The notes under the pieces are model-generated. The model did no database searches, was not told the origin of the DNA, and was given only the letters and a program-made list of their open reading frames with translations. From contig NC_020173.2 in the NCBI RefSeq assembly GCF_000224145.3, positions 5,341,039-5,405,038 of the forward strand: 64,000 bases of DNA, given 5' to 3'. Of the stretch, positions 12,701 through 27,700 are shown in pieces; the stretch's first letter is position 1, and each line of letters opens with the position of its first letter. Both the position numbers and the translations under genes were made by a program. The DNA is from Ciona intestinalis. Taxonomy: Eukaryota; Chordata; Ascidiacea; Phlebobranchia; Cionidae.

Positions 12701-15700
12701 CCCTAATATACACATTGTAGGTCATGGGCATACTCCGGAAATTGGATCAATTACACACGTTTTGGTTAATAAAAAAACAAACAAAAACGAACACACGTCT
12801 AACAGTTTAACAACCAATAACAACAACAAAGACACCTACAAAACACAAACAACAACAGGGAAAACTACAACACACACACAACAACAAGAAAACTACAACA
12901 CACAACTACCACGACAAGCCAAGCAACTGACCAGTGGGCTTCAGTGTGGTTAAACTTGATTCTGTGGGTGGCACCCTAAAACCATGACGACGACGAGTGG
13001 GCTTAGTGCGTAAAAAGTTTATGGCCTGACGGTGGGCTTCTGCTGAGGAATGTCAGGTTATTGGGCAAACTGGACAACAGAACTGTTTATTTTGGCTGAA
13101 TTCTTTAAAATAGATTTCCTTTTGAATGTTACTGATTGGAGCATCATTTTATACTTGCGAAAGTGGGATTTTTGTTTATTTTAGTGCCCAAGGATTAAAG
13201 GACACAATAAATGTGAGATTGCGTGTATGGGAACTTAATTTACGGCGCCGAGCAAAAGAAATAAACCAAATACTTGTCTGTTTAACTTGAATTTTGTGAC
13301 TTGGTTTCATCGTGGATTGTTTTAGATTTCATTGAAGGTTGTTATAGATTTGCATTTATTGTTAAAGTAAAACCAGCAATACGTTATTGACAGATTGGAC
13401 CTGATACACTATAAACCATGGAGCATACATGGAATTTATCACGGCCGTTAATTGGAATCAATGTTCTTTTTTGCCAGTGGTTTAGATAAAGAATGGAATT
13501 CGTTAAAAATGGGAGTTGGTTTGGTATTAAAGGTGGCCGGTATGCATGGGAACAGTAAGCCTGGTGTTAATATTGGGAGTGGGCTGATTGTAGCCTGTTA
13601 TACTTATTTGTGGAAAAAGACGAATATAAAGTACTGTGGGGGGAGATGGGACACCTTTAGCTCATAATATTCAAATATCCTGATGGTGTTTTAAACAATT
13701 ACCAACGGTCTATGGGAGTCGTCAAGATACGATTTTATATTTTTTTTAACGTTAAAATAAAGTACACAGGTGTCCCATCGTCCCCCACCCTTATATACTT
13801 ATCCGTGGAAAAGGACGAAAATACGAATATACACTTTTATGTGACTTCATGTGACCAGAACCGCCTGGGAGAGCGTGATAATTATGTGTGGTATGGATGT
13901 CCCGGGATATAAATCAAAACAGCCGTGTTGTATTTATAGATGGAAGTCTATTTTCCCCATTTAACCGCAAGTAATGTAACATGTTTTTTCTAAATTCGTT
14001 CGTGGCACTGCCTACTTAACTATATGAGGGGTTGTAGTTAATGTATCGTAACATCCACTGAGTTAAATGAAGTCGCATTCCCGCCAGGTTAAAGCCCGTT
14101 TTGAGTAGTTTGAAACCCAACACCCAAGTTAACGTTATGGTGGGGCTAGGTTATGAGATGTGTTTGGATAAGATGAGAAGATCGTTATCGAAACAGGAGT
14201 AACAGCAAGGGGTCGATACGTAAAGTCGGCATCGACGAGTGATGGCCCTTTTGCTTTCACTGTGCGCGAATGTAACTGGTGCGAAAAGGCTTGCGGTGAT
14301 CGCATTAGCTAACGTTGGTATTTGCGGCTGCGTTAAAGTTCGTATTCTCGTTCTGTAGGTGTGACTTGACGCCGTTCGGACGTCGGAAACGTAGTTTAGT
14401 GTTATGTCTTAAAAATGTATTTCGGTTCTGGCACGGTGGGTGACAGAGTGATATAAATGCTCGCGAAACTGTAAGGATTATTAAGTATATACATATAACA
14501 TAAGTCTACAGTTCGTATTAATACAAGCATTTGCACTCGTACAGATTGATTAAATCTATTCCATTTTTCTCTTAAAATGAACTTATTTGGGGTATAGGGG
14601 CTACACCTGTTATTTAACAAAACTTTCAATGTACTTTTAATTTTGTTGATGTTTCACTCTAGAACGTGAGTTTCTATATATTTACGATATAACAGGTGTA
14701 TGCATTATTAATTATGGTGCGCGAATAGCAGCACAGTATTATTGCTGTCTTCTTTAATATTTAATAGTGGGATTTATAGGCCATTAAGTATAGCGAGAAA
14801 AAGGTCAAACATCTGTTATAAAGTCACATCAAATTTACTGTAATTAAACAGTTAATACAACAACCATTTTTCAGGTTGTTTTTGACATAATACGTCCAAT
14901 ATGTAGCAATACAACATAAGCAACGTGCTTTCTTTAGAAGGTTAAACACTTACCGCACGATGTGGTGGCTTTAATTTTGATGCGGTGCTGCGCCATGCAT
15001 TCTGCTGCACGCAGTCTGCATTCGTTAGGGTAGGTGACGCCATCCGAGCCACAAATGGGAGCGAGAATGTCCTCCGTTGTTGGGGAGGCGGAACAGGACA
15101 CTGGAGGGCACACGCAAGTCGTTGTGTCTTCATCAACCGCCTGACAAGAAGCACCGTAACCACAAAGCATTCTGNNNNNNNNNNNNNNNNNNNNNNNNNN
15201 NNNNNNNNNNNNNNNNNNNNNNNNTTATGGTGGGGCTAGGTTATGAGATGTGTTTGGATAAGATGAGAAGATCGTTATCGAAACAGGAGTAACAGCAAGG
15301 GGTCGATACGTAAAGTCGGCATCGACGAGTGATGGCCCTTTTGCTTTCACTGTGCGCGAATGTAACTGGTGCGAAAAGGCTTGCGGTGATCGCATTAGCT
15401 AACGTTGGAATTTGCGGCTGCGTTAAAGTTCGTATTCTCGTTCTGTAGGTGTGACTTGACGCCGTTCGGACGTCGGAAACGTAGTTTAGTGTTATGTCTT
15501 AAAAATGTATTTCGGTTCTGGCACGGTGGGTGACAGAGTGATATAAATGCTCGCGAAACTGTAAGGATTATTAAGTATATACATATAACATAAGTCTACA
15601 GTTCGTATTAATACAAGCATTTGCACTCGTACAGATTGATTAAATCTATTCCATTTTTCTCTTAAAATGAACTTATTTGGGGTATAGGGGCTACACCTGT

Positions 15701-18700
15701 TATTTAACAAAACTTTCAATGTACTTTTAATTTTGTTGATGTTTCACTCTAGAACGTGAGTTTCTATATATATATGCTATAACAGGTGTATGCATTATTA
15801 ATTATGGTGCGCGAATAGCAGCACAGTATTATTGCTGTCTTCTTTAATATTTAATAGTGGGATTTATAGGTCATTAAGTATAGCGAGAAAAAGGTCAAAC
15901 ATCAATACAACATAAGCAACGTGCTTTCTTTAGAAGGTTACACACTTACCGCACGATGTGGTGGCTTTAATTTTGATGCGGTGCTGCGCCATGCATTCTG
16001 CTGCACGCAGTCTGCATTCGTTAGGGTAGGTGACGCCATCCGAGCCACAAATGGGAGCGAGAATGTCCTCCGTTGTTGGGGAGGCGGAACAGGACACTGG
16101 AGGGCACACGCAAGTCGTTGTGTCTTCATCAACCGCCTGACAACTCGCACCGTAACCACAAAGCACTTCTTGGCAGGGATCTGTGGGCAAAGGTTATTTC
16201 AGATTGAATAATATTTTAAAACAACGCCCAGGTGTTTGGCAGTGAGTGAAACAAGTTTGCCTATGATGACTGCTATATGTCAAAATATAGAGAAAAAAAT
16301 CGAAAAGTGCATGCGAAAAAATATTCACTCGCCACTTACCGCGTGGCTTTTTCGGTTCTTCTTTGATGCGTTTTCCTAAAACAAAGAACGGACGATTAGA
16401 TCAATTTTGGCGGGATTTTCTCTTCAAAATTTCGGTAAAAAACTCGAAATGTGCCCGATCCTGACTATCGTGGGTTACATCACGTAACTCGATTCTAAAC
16501 CTTAGAATGGGTGACATGAACGTCTAGAAAAGATGACAGCAGCACCTGGTCGCATGCAGCAGTTTCAAAGCAAATGGCGGCGACGAAAGATACGCGTTTT
16601 GATGTCCACAGAGATTATGAAATGCGTCGTCAGTCTGCGGCTCTACGCATTCCCGAAAGCGGTTTAGGAATTAAAATATTTTTGTGCCATTGCGGTGGTC
16701 TTTGAAAACATTTTTAATTTAAAAGACCTCAAACCATTGGAAATTGGAAGGTTTTTTCCCACTGACTGGTGCGGGTGTTGTATACTACATTCTATATGCG
16801 CAAAGCGTGTCACATTTTACGTACTTTACTGTGTACTACGTCACTCGGGAATTAAGTGGTGGCGCCCCTCCCTTTTGGAGTGGATATTTAAAAACTTGGT
16901 GGCGAGACTGGACTGTGAAAGAAAAGGCCACAAATACATAAGCTATGGGTATTGACTTTGACAGAAGGCTGTCTGGATTTACGCCCACAGAAGCGCCGGT
17001 AATCTCGACAAATTTGGTAAATTCGACACAAGTACACCATGAGAGCCTAAAATAACGTATTATACTGCGGAGGCGGACAGTGACTGAACGGGCGTGGGAC
17101 TTACACGGTGGTTTGTAGACATAAGTACGGTTGTCTCGTGGGCATGAATCAGAGCTTACGAAACTGCCAAATTGATTATAGAATAATGTATTGACATATG
17201 GAAAGCGGTGGTGGCGAATCTCTTACTTTTGCTTGATGTATGATGGTGGTTTTTAGGTCTGGTGGGCATATGTTATGGGTATGCAACGGGAAACGCACCA
17301 GTTAATAATTTTGTTGCTTCAATGAACTAATGGATCTGGATTTACATGCGTCAATAGACCATGAGTTACAGATGGTTATTTCTAAGGACTAAACCTAAAC
17401 TGCCTAGGGATACGTTAATGTTTTCAAACGACTTGTTTTGTTATATTAACAGACAACATACTGAATAGTTTCGGAATACAAAACATACAGTAGGGTAGGG
17501 TAAGATGGGACACCATTTTCACTTAATATCCAAATATCCTGATAATGTTTTAAACAATTAACAACGTTCTATGGAAGTCGTGACGATATGGTTTTATATT
17601 TCTTTGAATGTTCTTTGTTTACTATCAAATGGAACGAGAAAACAGATGGAAAGGGTGTCCCGTCTTACCCCACCCTACTATAATACAAAATATTCCATTT
17701 GCTGGTCAAAACTGCTTGAAATTATTGATCAAACCGGTTTGTTCCGGAATATACTGGTTCGGTTATTACATAAAACAAAACTCGTATTCGATTGGCGTCA
17801 AGGTTTTTACCTGATATTAAAAAACCGTGTCGGTTTTCGTAATTGGAAAACGAAACACATAAAGTGAAGAAGGGTAGCGGACAAAGTATGGTCATTAGCG
17901 AGCGTGGTAACACAACGGCAGCTTCTTATCATGGACTGTATCAACGGTATAATGTTTTGGCTCGAGCGGTTTGGTGAGCAGTTTAATTTCGATTAACCTC
18001 GAATGCGTATTAACATAAATTTGATTAGGAGACCGCCCAATGATTTGTATCTGGTGTGTCCATACAACAGTCTATAGCATGGAACTAAAACACTTCTAAC
18101 AAACTGGTTAAAAAGTGAAATAGTTAGAAAGTGGAATTTGATAAAACTGGTTAAAAAGTGGAAGAGGCCGCCCGTTAAATTAATACCACAGGTGTATACA
18201 TCGGGTAACTATACAACAGACTAGCAGCTAAAAGGCTTATAACAAACTGTATGGTTAAAAAGTGATTGAACTTTCTCGGAACGCCCGCGGTCGCGGTTGC
18301 TTTTACCGGGTTGACTTTTACAGGAGTTTCGCTTTTCCAGGGAGTTGTAATAAATCAAAATACATCTGTTATCTCTATTTCGGCCGAGATCGAAAATTCA
18401 GAAATTTTATTCTTTGTATTCATATTTGGTGGTCGTTGCACGGCGGCCTCGAAAGCTACGGTTGCTATATATGAGCATATATGGTTATGCAGAAGGATGG
18501 TACGTAATAGGGAACAGGTATGATCGTGACGTAGGTGCGTTTGCGTCATGCTGCGGGCTATGTGTTGAGAAAACGCAAACTCTGCAAGCTGGTATTTCTG
18601 GCGCATTATTGAGTTTGCATGATCGGTTAAGAAATTACCAAAATAGGCCAATGTTCTTTTTGCCCATATATACCGCAGTTTTAGAAACAGATTAAAATTG

Positions 18701-21700
18701 ACCATATTAATACGTTTAGCGCTCTTGCAAGCGTGCAAACAAAACCAACGAAATTGTATACGCGGGTTTAATGGGCGGCTCTTTAAATTAAAACATAACG
18801 TTCGAAATGTAGAGTAGGGTGGGGGAAGATGGGACACCTTTTATCTCCATTTTCTCGTTCCATTAGGTAGTAAACAAAGAATATTCAAAAAATTATAAAA
18901 CCGTATTCTTACGACTCCCATAGACCGATGTTAATTGTTTAAAATGCAATCAGGATGTTTGGATATTATGTGTTAAAGGTGTCCCATCTTCCCCCACCTT
19001 ACTATATAATACGTGATGTTTAAAGGCCACGCAGTGTTAAAAATGCTTACAAGGGTAGAAGTGTTGAACCGAAGACATGTTGTTTGGAAATGGATTAGCA
19101 ACTAACCGCGTTTAAGTAAGAACCGTAGTTATAGTCCGAAGAATCTACCGTTTCGCACGTTCGTTGCAAATCACTATGGTTATGGAGGTTGGCTGTTTTT
19201 TAATCTGAAAAGTTGTATTAAGCGATGGTACTGTACTATGGGGTAAGATGGATATCTTTATCACATAATATTCCGTATTTCCTGATGGTGTTTTCAACAA
19301 TTACACAACCTGTTATAGTCGTGAAGAACTTTTTTCCATGGCGTGTTATAACAACTGTTGTTTTGCTGTTGATTCTCTTTTCTTTGTTCTTTAAATGGCA
19401 TGATCTTAGCTATCATTTCGAAGAAATAAATAAATAAAATATACGTTTTAAGCGAGGACCCTTTATTGTGGTTATGCTTAGTCTGGTAGTGCACGGGGAG
19501 CCGACACTACCCGTGTTTTGTAATTCTAAGATCGCGATTAGTAAAACAAAAGGCTTCTGTGTAATGCAAACTTACTGAGTCAGACAAGATAAGAGAACGT
19601 GTAATTCACGAAACCACAGACTTACAGCTTGTACCTATTCATACACAAGATTCCAATATCAATGCCTCGGCGAAATACAAGTTAAACCGCATTAACTTGA
19701 ACAAGATGCTTCGGCGATTTAGAATAGTTGATATTTTTAGCACATATTTAATTAGTTAAAAAAAAAATTTGATTTTTAAATTCATTAATATTCATGGATT
19801 TTTAAGTCACGGGCGACGACATAAATAAAAAAAATGAGCAAAACCAGCTTTCAGAATGACCGCTTGACTTCTCTGGGTTCTTATCGCCACTAGTCGAATG
19901 TCACGGCCCATTTGAACACGGGGCTAATAAAACAAAAGTCAGTGGACGGACAAATTGGGAGACACTATTACGGAGCTGCATATATGGCACATTCGTGGCG
20001 CGCATGCAGAAATGGGACGCACTGGACGATGCGCCGAATGCCTACCACCATATACGGATTGAAATTCAATTATTGCGTGTGGGTAACAAACCGGTACTCC
20101 GAAAATCTACGTAAAGCATTGTATGGGCAGATACGCACACAGTATATGCTATACGTTGACTAAATACTTTGGTAGTTCTACTTTATATTTACTGTGTATA
20201 CTTCTAAGGTTTGGATTCGCATTTACAACATATTGTAGCAGGTGTGTAGCGTTGCTGTACGCAAGAGACTGAAACGGATATTATCTGCATCCAATCGGCA
20301 CATTTGTGCGTACAGATACGATCACTAAGTTAGAATACGGACTCGGGGTATCGATAATGGATGAGGCTACGATTTGAAATAAACAAGTAATAGTAGATCC
20401 ATGCTTTTGAGTACTTTGAAAGGTAGTTTATTCACCTTATCGGATAATGCCTGATTAATGAATCAGAATATTGTGCCAAAACAAGTTATTTTTAAATTCA
20501 GAAACCCAAGACGCCCGTTATCTTGAGATGAATGAGTTTTGGGGTGCAGGGGCACAAGAAAGATAATTAGCGCAAAGCTGTATGTTTTGAAACAAACAAT
20601 CTTGTTTATTGAAAAACAAGATAAATAGGAACTGCCGATCTGGGCTTAAAACGCACTATATTTGCTACTTGTGTACAAGGAACTGGCAAACAAAGAACAT
20701 TTAATGAATTATAAAACCGTGTCCTTACACGACTCCGCATAGACCGTAGTTAATTGTTTAAAACACAATCAGGACATTTGGATATTAGGTGATAACGGTG
20801 TCCCGTCTTCCCCTACCCTACAACATATGTCATATATGTCGGCAGTGCTAGAAAAAATGTTGTTTTAACACACGAAAACATATTTTGTATAGCACGAATT
20901 GGATCACTTCTTTTATAATACAACAGCGGTACTCTCGTAGTGGTTAGCTTATAATTTTGTGTATAGCTAACTTGTGTATTTAAAAGTAATATAATCCTGT
21001 TTTTTGTCGTGTCTCAAGGCTGTTAATATAAATTTCTGACACAATAATGAAAGAAGCGCATTCGAGCAAAAAGTACGAGTTGACTGAACGGCAATTTACG
21101 GTCCTAATCTCTCATATGTAAACTCTGTGGTTCAAGTTAGGGGTGAAATTCTCACCCAAATCGCTCGATCGCACGCTATTTCGGGTTTGGGCACCGGGGA
21201 TTAGGGTTTATTTCTTATGCGAGGTCCCCAAGGGGTTATTAGGGTTCAAACCCACAGGTCAGTGAGGCAAGGCTACCCTATACATTATGGCGTAACATTG
21301 CCACTATGCATATAGATAGACGGTTATATACGGTAAGGCTATGGGTCAAATGACAAAGAATAAATGAAATAAGAAATATTTTAAGAAGAATTTAGCATTT
21401 TTCCCTACTTGAACGTGTTGTGTTACGTCTGAAAGGTATTTGTCGAAAACAAACAACAACAGTAATGCTAGGTTAAGGTATATTAAGTTAATACACATTA
21501 AAATATCATTATTGTTCCTGTAATATTACGCGAACTTTAACACACACCTGGCAGCAAATGGACCATGTTAAATCGTAATAGTGATCACTATTGTGGCGTC
21601 AAGGGCCTCGGTATAATCCACAAAAATCCGACCGATTTGCAGCAAACAGGCGGAAATAACGGCGCGACGAAAGTCGTGTTTACTAATAAGAATTGCGGGC

Positions 21701-24700
21701 GTGTCTGCTGAGGGCAAATACTGTGGCATATTTTCCATGCCACGAGAAGCCGAAATTTGTAAACTGTCCGCTTCTTAATAGCCTGCTTGGTTTACCAGTA
21801 AAGTAACTGGCGTAAATCCGCGTTATCCGTCAGTTTGATGGACGGAAAACTACTGCGTACGTCACACGCGGTAAAATGACATTTTCAGGCTAAAAGTGCA
21901 AAATATTTTAAGACGATTGATTACAAAAGTTATTTTGGAACAAGTTACATATATGCTGCTATACCAAAACAACAAAAATAAACCTAAGTGTGAAAAAAAT
22001 GCGTTTAAGAAACATATCGGCTATCGGAGAGTTTCTGCTAAGTACCAGGATTAGATTACGTTGACAAACGTGGCAGAAATGCGAAAAATGATGAACGTTT
22101 TGGTCCGAGTTGTCAATAATTGCAACTGTCGCAGCGAACGTCGAAATCTTAAAATTCTGTTGTCCAACTAATGGTGTTTAGCTTAAGCTAGTGGCGAATA
22201 CGTAATGCTGAATAAGGGCTACTGGTAGTTAAAGGCTATTAGTGCAGTTAAACTGCCAATGGAATGTATTTAAATGCGTCGGGGCTTCGGTTTAAGATAT
22301 AGGCGGCGTTTAAAGGCTTTTTGGAGCCGTTTAAACATTGAGTAAAATAGCATGGGTAACGTTATATAGTGAATAATTCGGGTAGATAGTTTATCAGTGT
22401 AAATTGGGACGCAGTTACATATTGGGCTAAAATTGCTTATGCTTACTTTTCGTGGAGAAATTTGAACTCCAGGTGTTTTAACAAAATTATAACTTTGAGT
22501 GTGTGTGTTTTCGGGTAAAAATAGATCTGAACCTATAAACCTAATAAACAATTATATTGCATTCGCTTGCACGGAGTTTTATAAGCTTTTTGTGCCGTCA
22601 GTAATATCTCTGTAGAAAGCGTGCGAGGTGTACCTTACTAGTTAGAAACGGGATATTGAACAACTTAAACGAGCCTAAGATAGCGAAGATCTTTTTCAAG
22701 TTGCTGCAAAAACATGACCGCCGCTAAATAAACGAAATCTGCGGAACCGGACGCGGTAGGCATCAGTCGTAACTTTGCTCCATAAATCACTGTAAGAAGA
22801 TCCGATTCGGACCAACGACAACGCGTGTTTTACTTGACAGAAGCCTCCTCGCCTTTAATGACGTCATTAATCACGCCGAGTGGCCATCCTCGTCACCTGC
22901 GGCGCCAACGAGTCGGCCGCTGAGCCGAAAATAAACGGGTAGTCCGAAATTAATGAACGCTCTAAAAACGCCAAATTTGGCAAGGTTGAAAAATTCGGAG
23001 AAAATACGCAACAGGCTGAAGTGGTATCGTGTTTAAAGCTTTTAAATGCGCCGGTGTAATAACCTATTCATACTCTACAATTCAACACTTATCGGCAGCT
23101 TTATAGGCAGATTAGACACAAATTTGCCTTTAATTTTATGCATAAAGAAGCTCGCTCTTTTTTCAGATTACAATACGAACTAGCAAATCTCGGCAGCGGC
23201 TTAACAACCGCAATAGAGGTCAGATTTAATCCGACCAAGGTTGCGGTAAAACAACACTAAGAGGAAGCGGAAATATGCGAACGTTGGTTAAGATTCCAGG
23301 CTAAGCGTGGAGAGCGTGCTGTGCCTGGTTATTTAACCGCATTGTGGCTGAAATATCGGGTGCTCATTTTTTCTCGCCTGTTTATATTTGTGATTTAGTG
23401 ATCGTAGGGGGGCATGTGGTCTCGCGCTTTTGTGCGTGCGCGGGCGGGCGTGGAATGGCGCGATTGTCGTCAAACAAAGGCAGTCGTGACATCACAATAG
23501 CGATGCGGTCACGGTCGCTCGAATGACGTGTTGGAATTAAGGAGACCTTAAGTATAATGCCGGGTTACCTATGGTACCACAACATTGGACGTAATAGAAT
23601 GCGACTTTAAACACATTGATGACGTCACCGGCTACGTCATTTATTGAAAGACGATGAAAACGTAAAGTCAAAATGATAAATTCTGAAGAAGGTCTAGGAA
23701 CGCTAGAAATGTCAATGGCTGCTATTTTTGTGTACACATGCGGTGTTTGAATAAGCATATAGCGTTACGTGCCACACATTGATAAACTGCACTGACCATG
23801 AGGGATACGCGGGCGTTCTCAAATTGAATGTTCCATTGAATAAAGCCAACTGATAGACAGATAAGCATGCGATGTTTAAATTGATGTTCGCAAAGAAATA
23901 TTTTAAATACCGAACTCAAGTTTTCGACTGTGTCTGCTTTGCGAAATACATAACATATATAGTAGGGTAGGGGGAGATGGGACACTTTTAGCACGTATTG
24001 TGGGGTATAGGCAACTGTACTAAACAAAAAATGCCTATAACATTTCAGTCGCATATTTAACGGTATAATTTACACCGATAAAACCCCACAAACACTAAAT
24101 TCTCGCGGGTATTGGCTGACATCAGAATGTCGGTTGCGTAAACAAAATGCGATTCTATGGTTCAATGCGTTTTGCGACCCGGCCTCTGTTATGACGTAAC
24201 AAGCAGCATTGTCGTGCGCGACAGCAGCGAACTCGGGTTCCGCTACGGAAAGTCGCAATTCGAATCCTCGCGCGCGATTGAAGACTGAAAAACAAAGTGA
24301 CCCTTGATCTACAAAGCAATCCGTCCAGCCATGTCACTCTCCTTTTTAATCGCATCGCTAATGCGACTGCTAAAGCCGCGGATTGAGACAAACACCTTTC
24401 TACTTTGATTGACAGCCCGTAAGTATGACGTCACCCCTCCGAACTCTGTTTTTTGGGAAAAAAGTTTTTGTTGCGTTTTTACGTACCTCGGAAATTTGCT
24501 GGCAAGGTTGAACCCAGCGAAAACATCTGGTTGTACCGAAGCGTAACATAACACCAAGCGCCTACATAGATCGTATAGGATTAACGAGGCGCAACAATGT
24601 GTATAATTCATGCTGTTTACGCTCCAGGTCCTAAGACAGCCGAGCTGGGGTCTGCAGAGCATTTCGCTATAACGCTATTAATTATTCAGGGGCCAATACT

Positions 24701-27700
24701 TTACCATAAGCTCGTTATTTAGTATACGGAAAATTGAATACTGTAGCGATGTAATGCACCGCCGAGCATAAATACCAGCGGTTATTAAAAATGGAATCAA
24801 TTAACCGGCATACGATGCGGGAAATACCGCAGAGGGCGTGCAGGGTCGCGGCCCCGGGTATACACTGAGATATGTGGATTTGGATAGGAGCTCGTAACAG
24901 AATAAGGGATTACGGTTCATGCACCTGTGGCGGGGTTACCTATCGGTTGTGATGATGCAACACATTTTGGTGACAATTGTTAATGTCAAAAAGATGATAT
25001 AAAATTTTGAAGTTTTTTATAAAAAAACAAACGACGTAGTTTTTCATTTTTAGGGTATTTTTAGCAGACCAGACTGGGAATTTCTGACGATTTGCCTAAT
25101 TAGTATTCTCATGGTAAGTCTGGATTCCTTATTTGATTATTCATTCCTTTCCCCAGGATGAGGTTAGAGTCAAGTACTACAGGAAACCACGGCCGGTTAG
25201 AGAAAGCAATTAAAATTCGGGTCGAGTCGTCTTGGCTAATTGGTCCAATCCTGATTATGCAAAGATTATTAAATCATCCATCAAGGGTGTATTAAGATGA
25301 TGGGATTGTGACGAAGGGCGGTTTTATCTGGTTATGACTGGTTTAATCCTGAAGCCGCTGGCATTATAACACGTATAGAGATTTACGCTTTTTACTTACA
25401 GCGCATATTTGCGTGGGATTTTTAAATATAGCAGTGTGGGGAAAGATGGGACACATTTGGAACATATTATCTGAATATTCCAATCGTGTTTTAAAGAATT
25501 AACAACGGTCTGTGGAAGTCGTAAAGACATGGTTTTATAATTCTATGAATGTTCTGTGTTTACTACTAAATGGGATTAGAAAATAGAGTTAAAAGATGTC
25601 CCATCTTTCCCTACCATACTGTATAAAACGAATGTTCACCGTTTATTAGCGTTAGTGCGTGAAATTGTAACTTTGATGGGTCAACACTGCATCAGATGTT
25701 TACAAATCCTCCGGCAACACTCGCGAGCGGAAGCGGATAAAATCTCGATCTAAACAAACGGGACAGGCGACAAGCAGAGATTAGGCTCGGACCTAGCAGT
25801 CTTACAATGGCTGTAGACCTGCGAATGGCTAAGTATCGAATTAATCACAATCGAAGCTGTTTTCAAAACAAACTGCAAGGCTTACGTTCACTGCCTTGCC
25901 ATGATACCGAACACCACATGATAGATTGGCCAACTGCGAACGATCCTTAGCGATTTAAATGCAACTGTTACATTACAACGAAAACTTTATTACGTTACGG
26001 AGAAATGAAAGTATTTTGAAATGAAAGTACAAATAATTAAAAAATTTACCGTTTAAAACAGTTTCTTTCTTGTTAAAAAGTATAATATTGTTTTATGTAC
26101 GTGTATTCCGTTAGCACTGAAAGCAATTTCGTTTAACGACTGATATACGACTGACAAATCGTCCTCTGTAAACATTGACAAGTTTAAGTTTTGCCTGAGG
26201 GTTTGTCGATAAAGCTGGCGACACGAAATGGTGTAGGATCACACAACGTATGCGGATTTCCACAATAAGCATGACAAGCCGCATTAACCGAAGCACACGA
26301 AGTTCAACGCGGCTCAGTGTGGCGATATATGAACTAAAACACGCCAAATATGTGAATTTCACATTCTGATGCAACCACAACCAGTGACGAAATGTCGTTT
26401 TTCGTTTCTGTGTAAATAAAACTTGCGCCCAGTGAATAAGCTATTTTTCCTATGCTATTTTTTCGTATCAGGCTGTTATATGCATGTGTGCTTGGTTTAG
26501 TCGCAATTCATAAAGTAGTAAAGTACTGTGGGGTAAGATGGGATACCGTTAGCATAAATATCCCACATTTCCCAATCGTATTTTTACGAATTGAGGTAAA
26601 TTCTACAGCTCTGGCAACATACGGTTATACATTTCTGAAAAGTTTCTTTGTTTACCATCCAATTAGACGATAAAAAGAGTGAAAACATGTCCCATCTTAC
26701 CCCGGCCAATAATAGGCTGTGTTTTAATTTTGCCACAGATAATATATATATATATTTACAACAATAATTAGAAATAGAACATTGGTGGTAATACATACCG
26801 AAATATTGCGTATATGACAGTTAACAGGTAACGTCCGATAGTTAATAGCAACGTGGCAGCTCGCGCCCGGTTCTTCACTACCATTATACAAGGATAGTAG
26901 AAGCTGCCGCGACCGCAACAGGAAATGAAATGGATTTAAAATGCGCTAATAAAACGGGGACTGACAGCGTCACACGAAGGTGTACGAACTGCGGTTTGAC
27001 GCCGGAGGAATTTGCGTGAACTGTTACGAAATTTACACGCTACCTAGACACTGACGTTCCGCAGTGGTTTTAAATTTCAAAACTTCGATTTTTTTTAATC
27101 CGTATTCTTAGTATTAAATATATGATTTACGCGAAACACACGCTACAAAATACTGGATTGAGACTTCGGTTTTAGCTATAACGGGGCTTGGAATAAATAA
27201 AGTCAGTTCTGCCATAATACAATAAAAACTAGAATTTCAAACAGTCTGTACAATACTTAAGTATTAAAACTCCCAGTATAGGTATAGGCCATTCCTTGTA
27301 GGTAGAAAGTTACTTTAATTAAACAGATTAAACAGCTTTAAAAATATGTGCAAAGGGGAGTAAAAAAAATAAATAAAAACTACCGACAATTTTTTGAAGT
27401 TGACCTAACGTAAGCATCCATATTATAAACCGTTGACATAGAGACGTTACACTAACGAGGTGCAAGACAAGTGTAATGGGGTAACAAGCTTCATTGATAT
27501 TACAAGGGCTGCTACACGCAGGTGCACGGTTGCTGCGAATTGAACCATGTATAGTTGTATGTGATTTATGGCACTGACATTTCCTCAACCACGTATCGTA
27601 ACACAAGGCTCAAGTATTGCATGCCAGGCTTAAGTGGGTATTCAGTTGTATAAACCAAGAGATCTTCCTGGATTTGCATGTGCAATACGATGGGGTAGGA

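Larger units (their letters stand above)
10394..15949 (-). other. agrin intron 5 (contains duplicated exon copy and assembly gap)
   Basis: A 5.6-kb intron as assembled. Besides the repeats and the second exon-5 copy listed separately, 10,660-12,500 and 12,950-13,630 show no gene. About 12,760-12,910 is A/C-rich low complexity (AACAACAAC, ACACACAC). No domain is recognisable in its short ORFs. Confidence 0.6.

Noticed and set aside
14954..15174. Genuine tandem Kazal duplication in agrin
   Set aside because: Intron sequence is as similar as the exon, coding changes are only synonymous, and an N gap adjoins; allelic redundancy explains it better, though it is not disproved.
18355..18837. 160-aa minus-strand ORF in agrin intron 3
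   Set aside because: Its start lies inside a MITE end and the residues show no domain or codon bias; a chance ORF.
19912..20163. 83-aa plus-strand ORF with several Trp and Tyr residues
   Set aside because: Isolated, no homology that I recognise.
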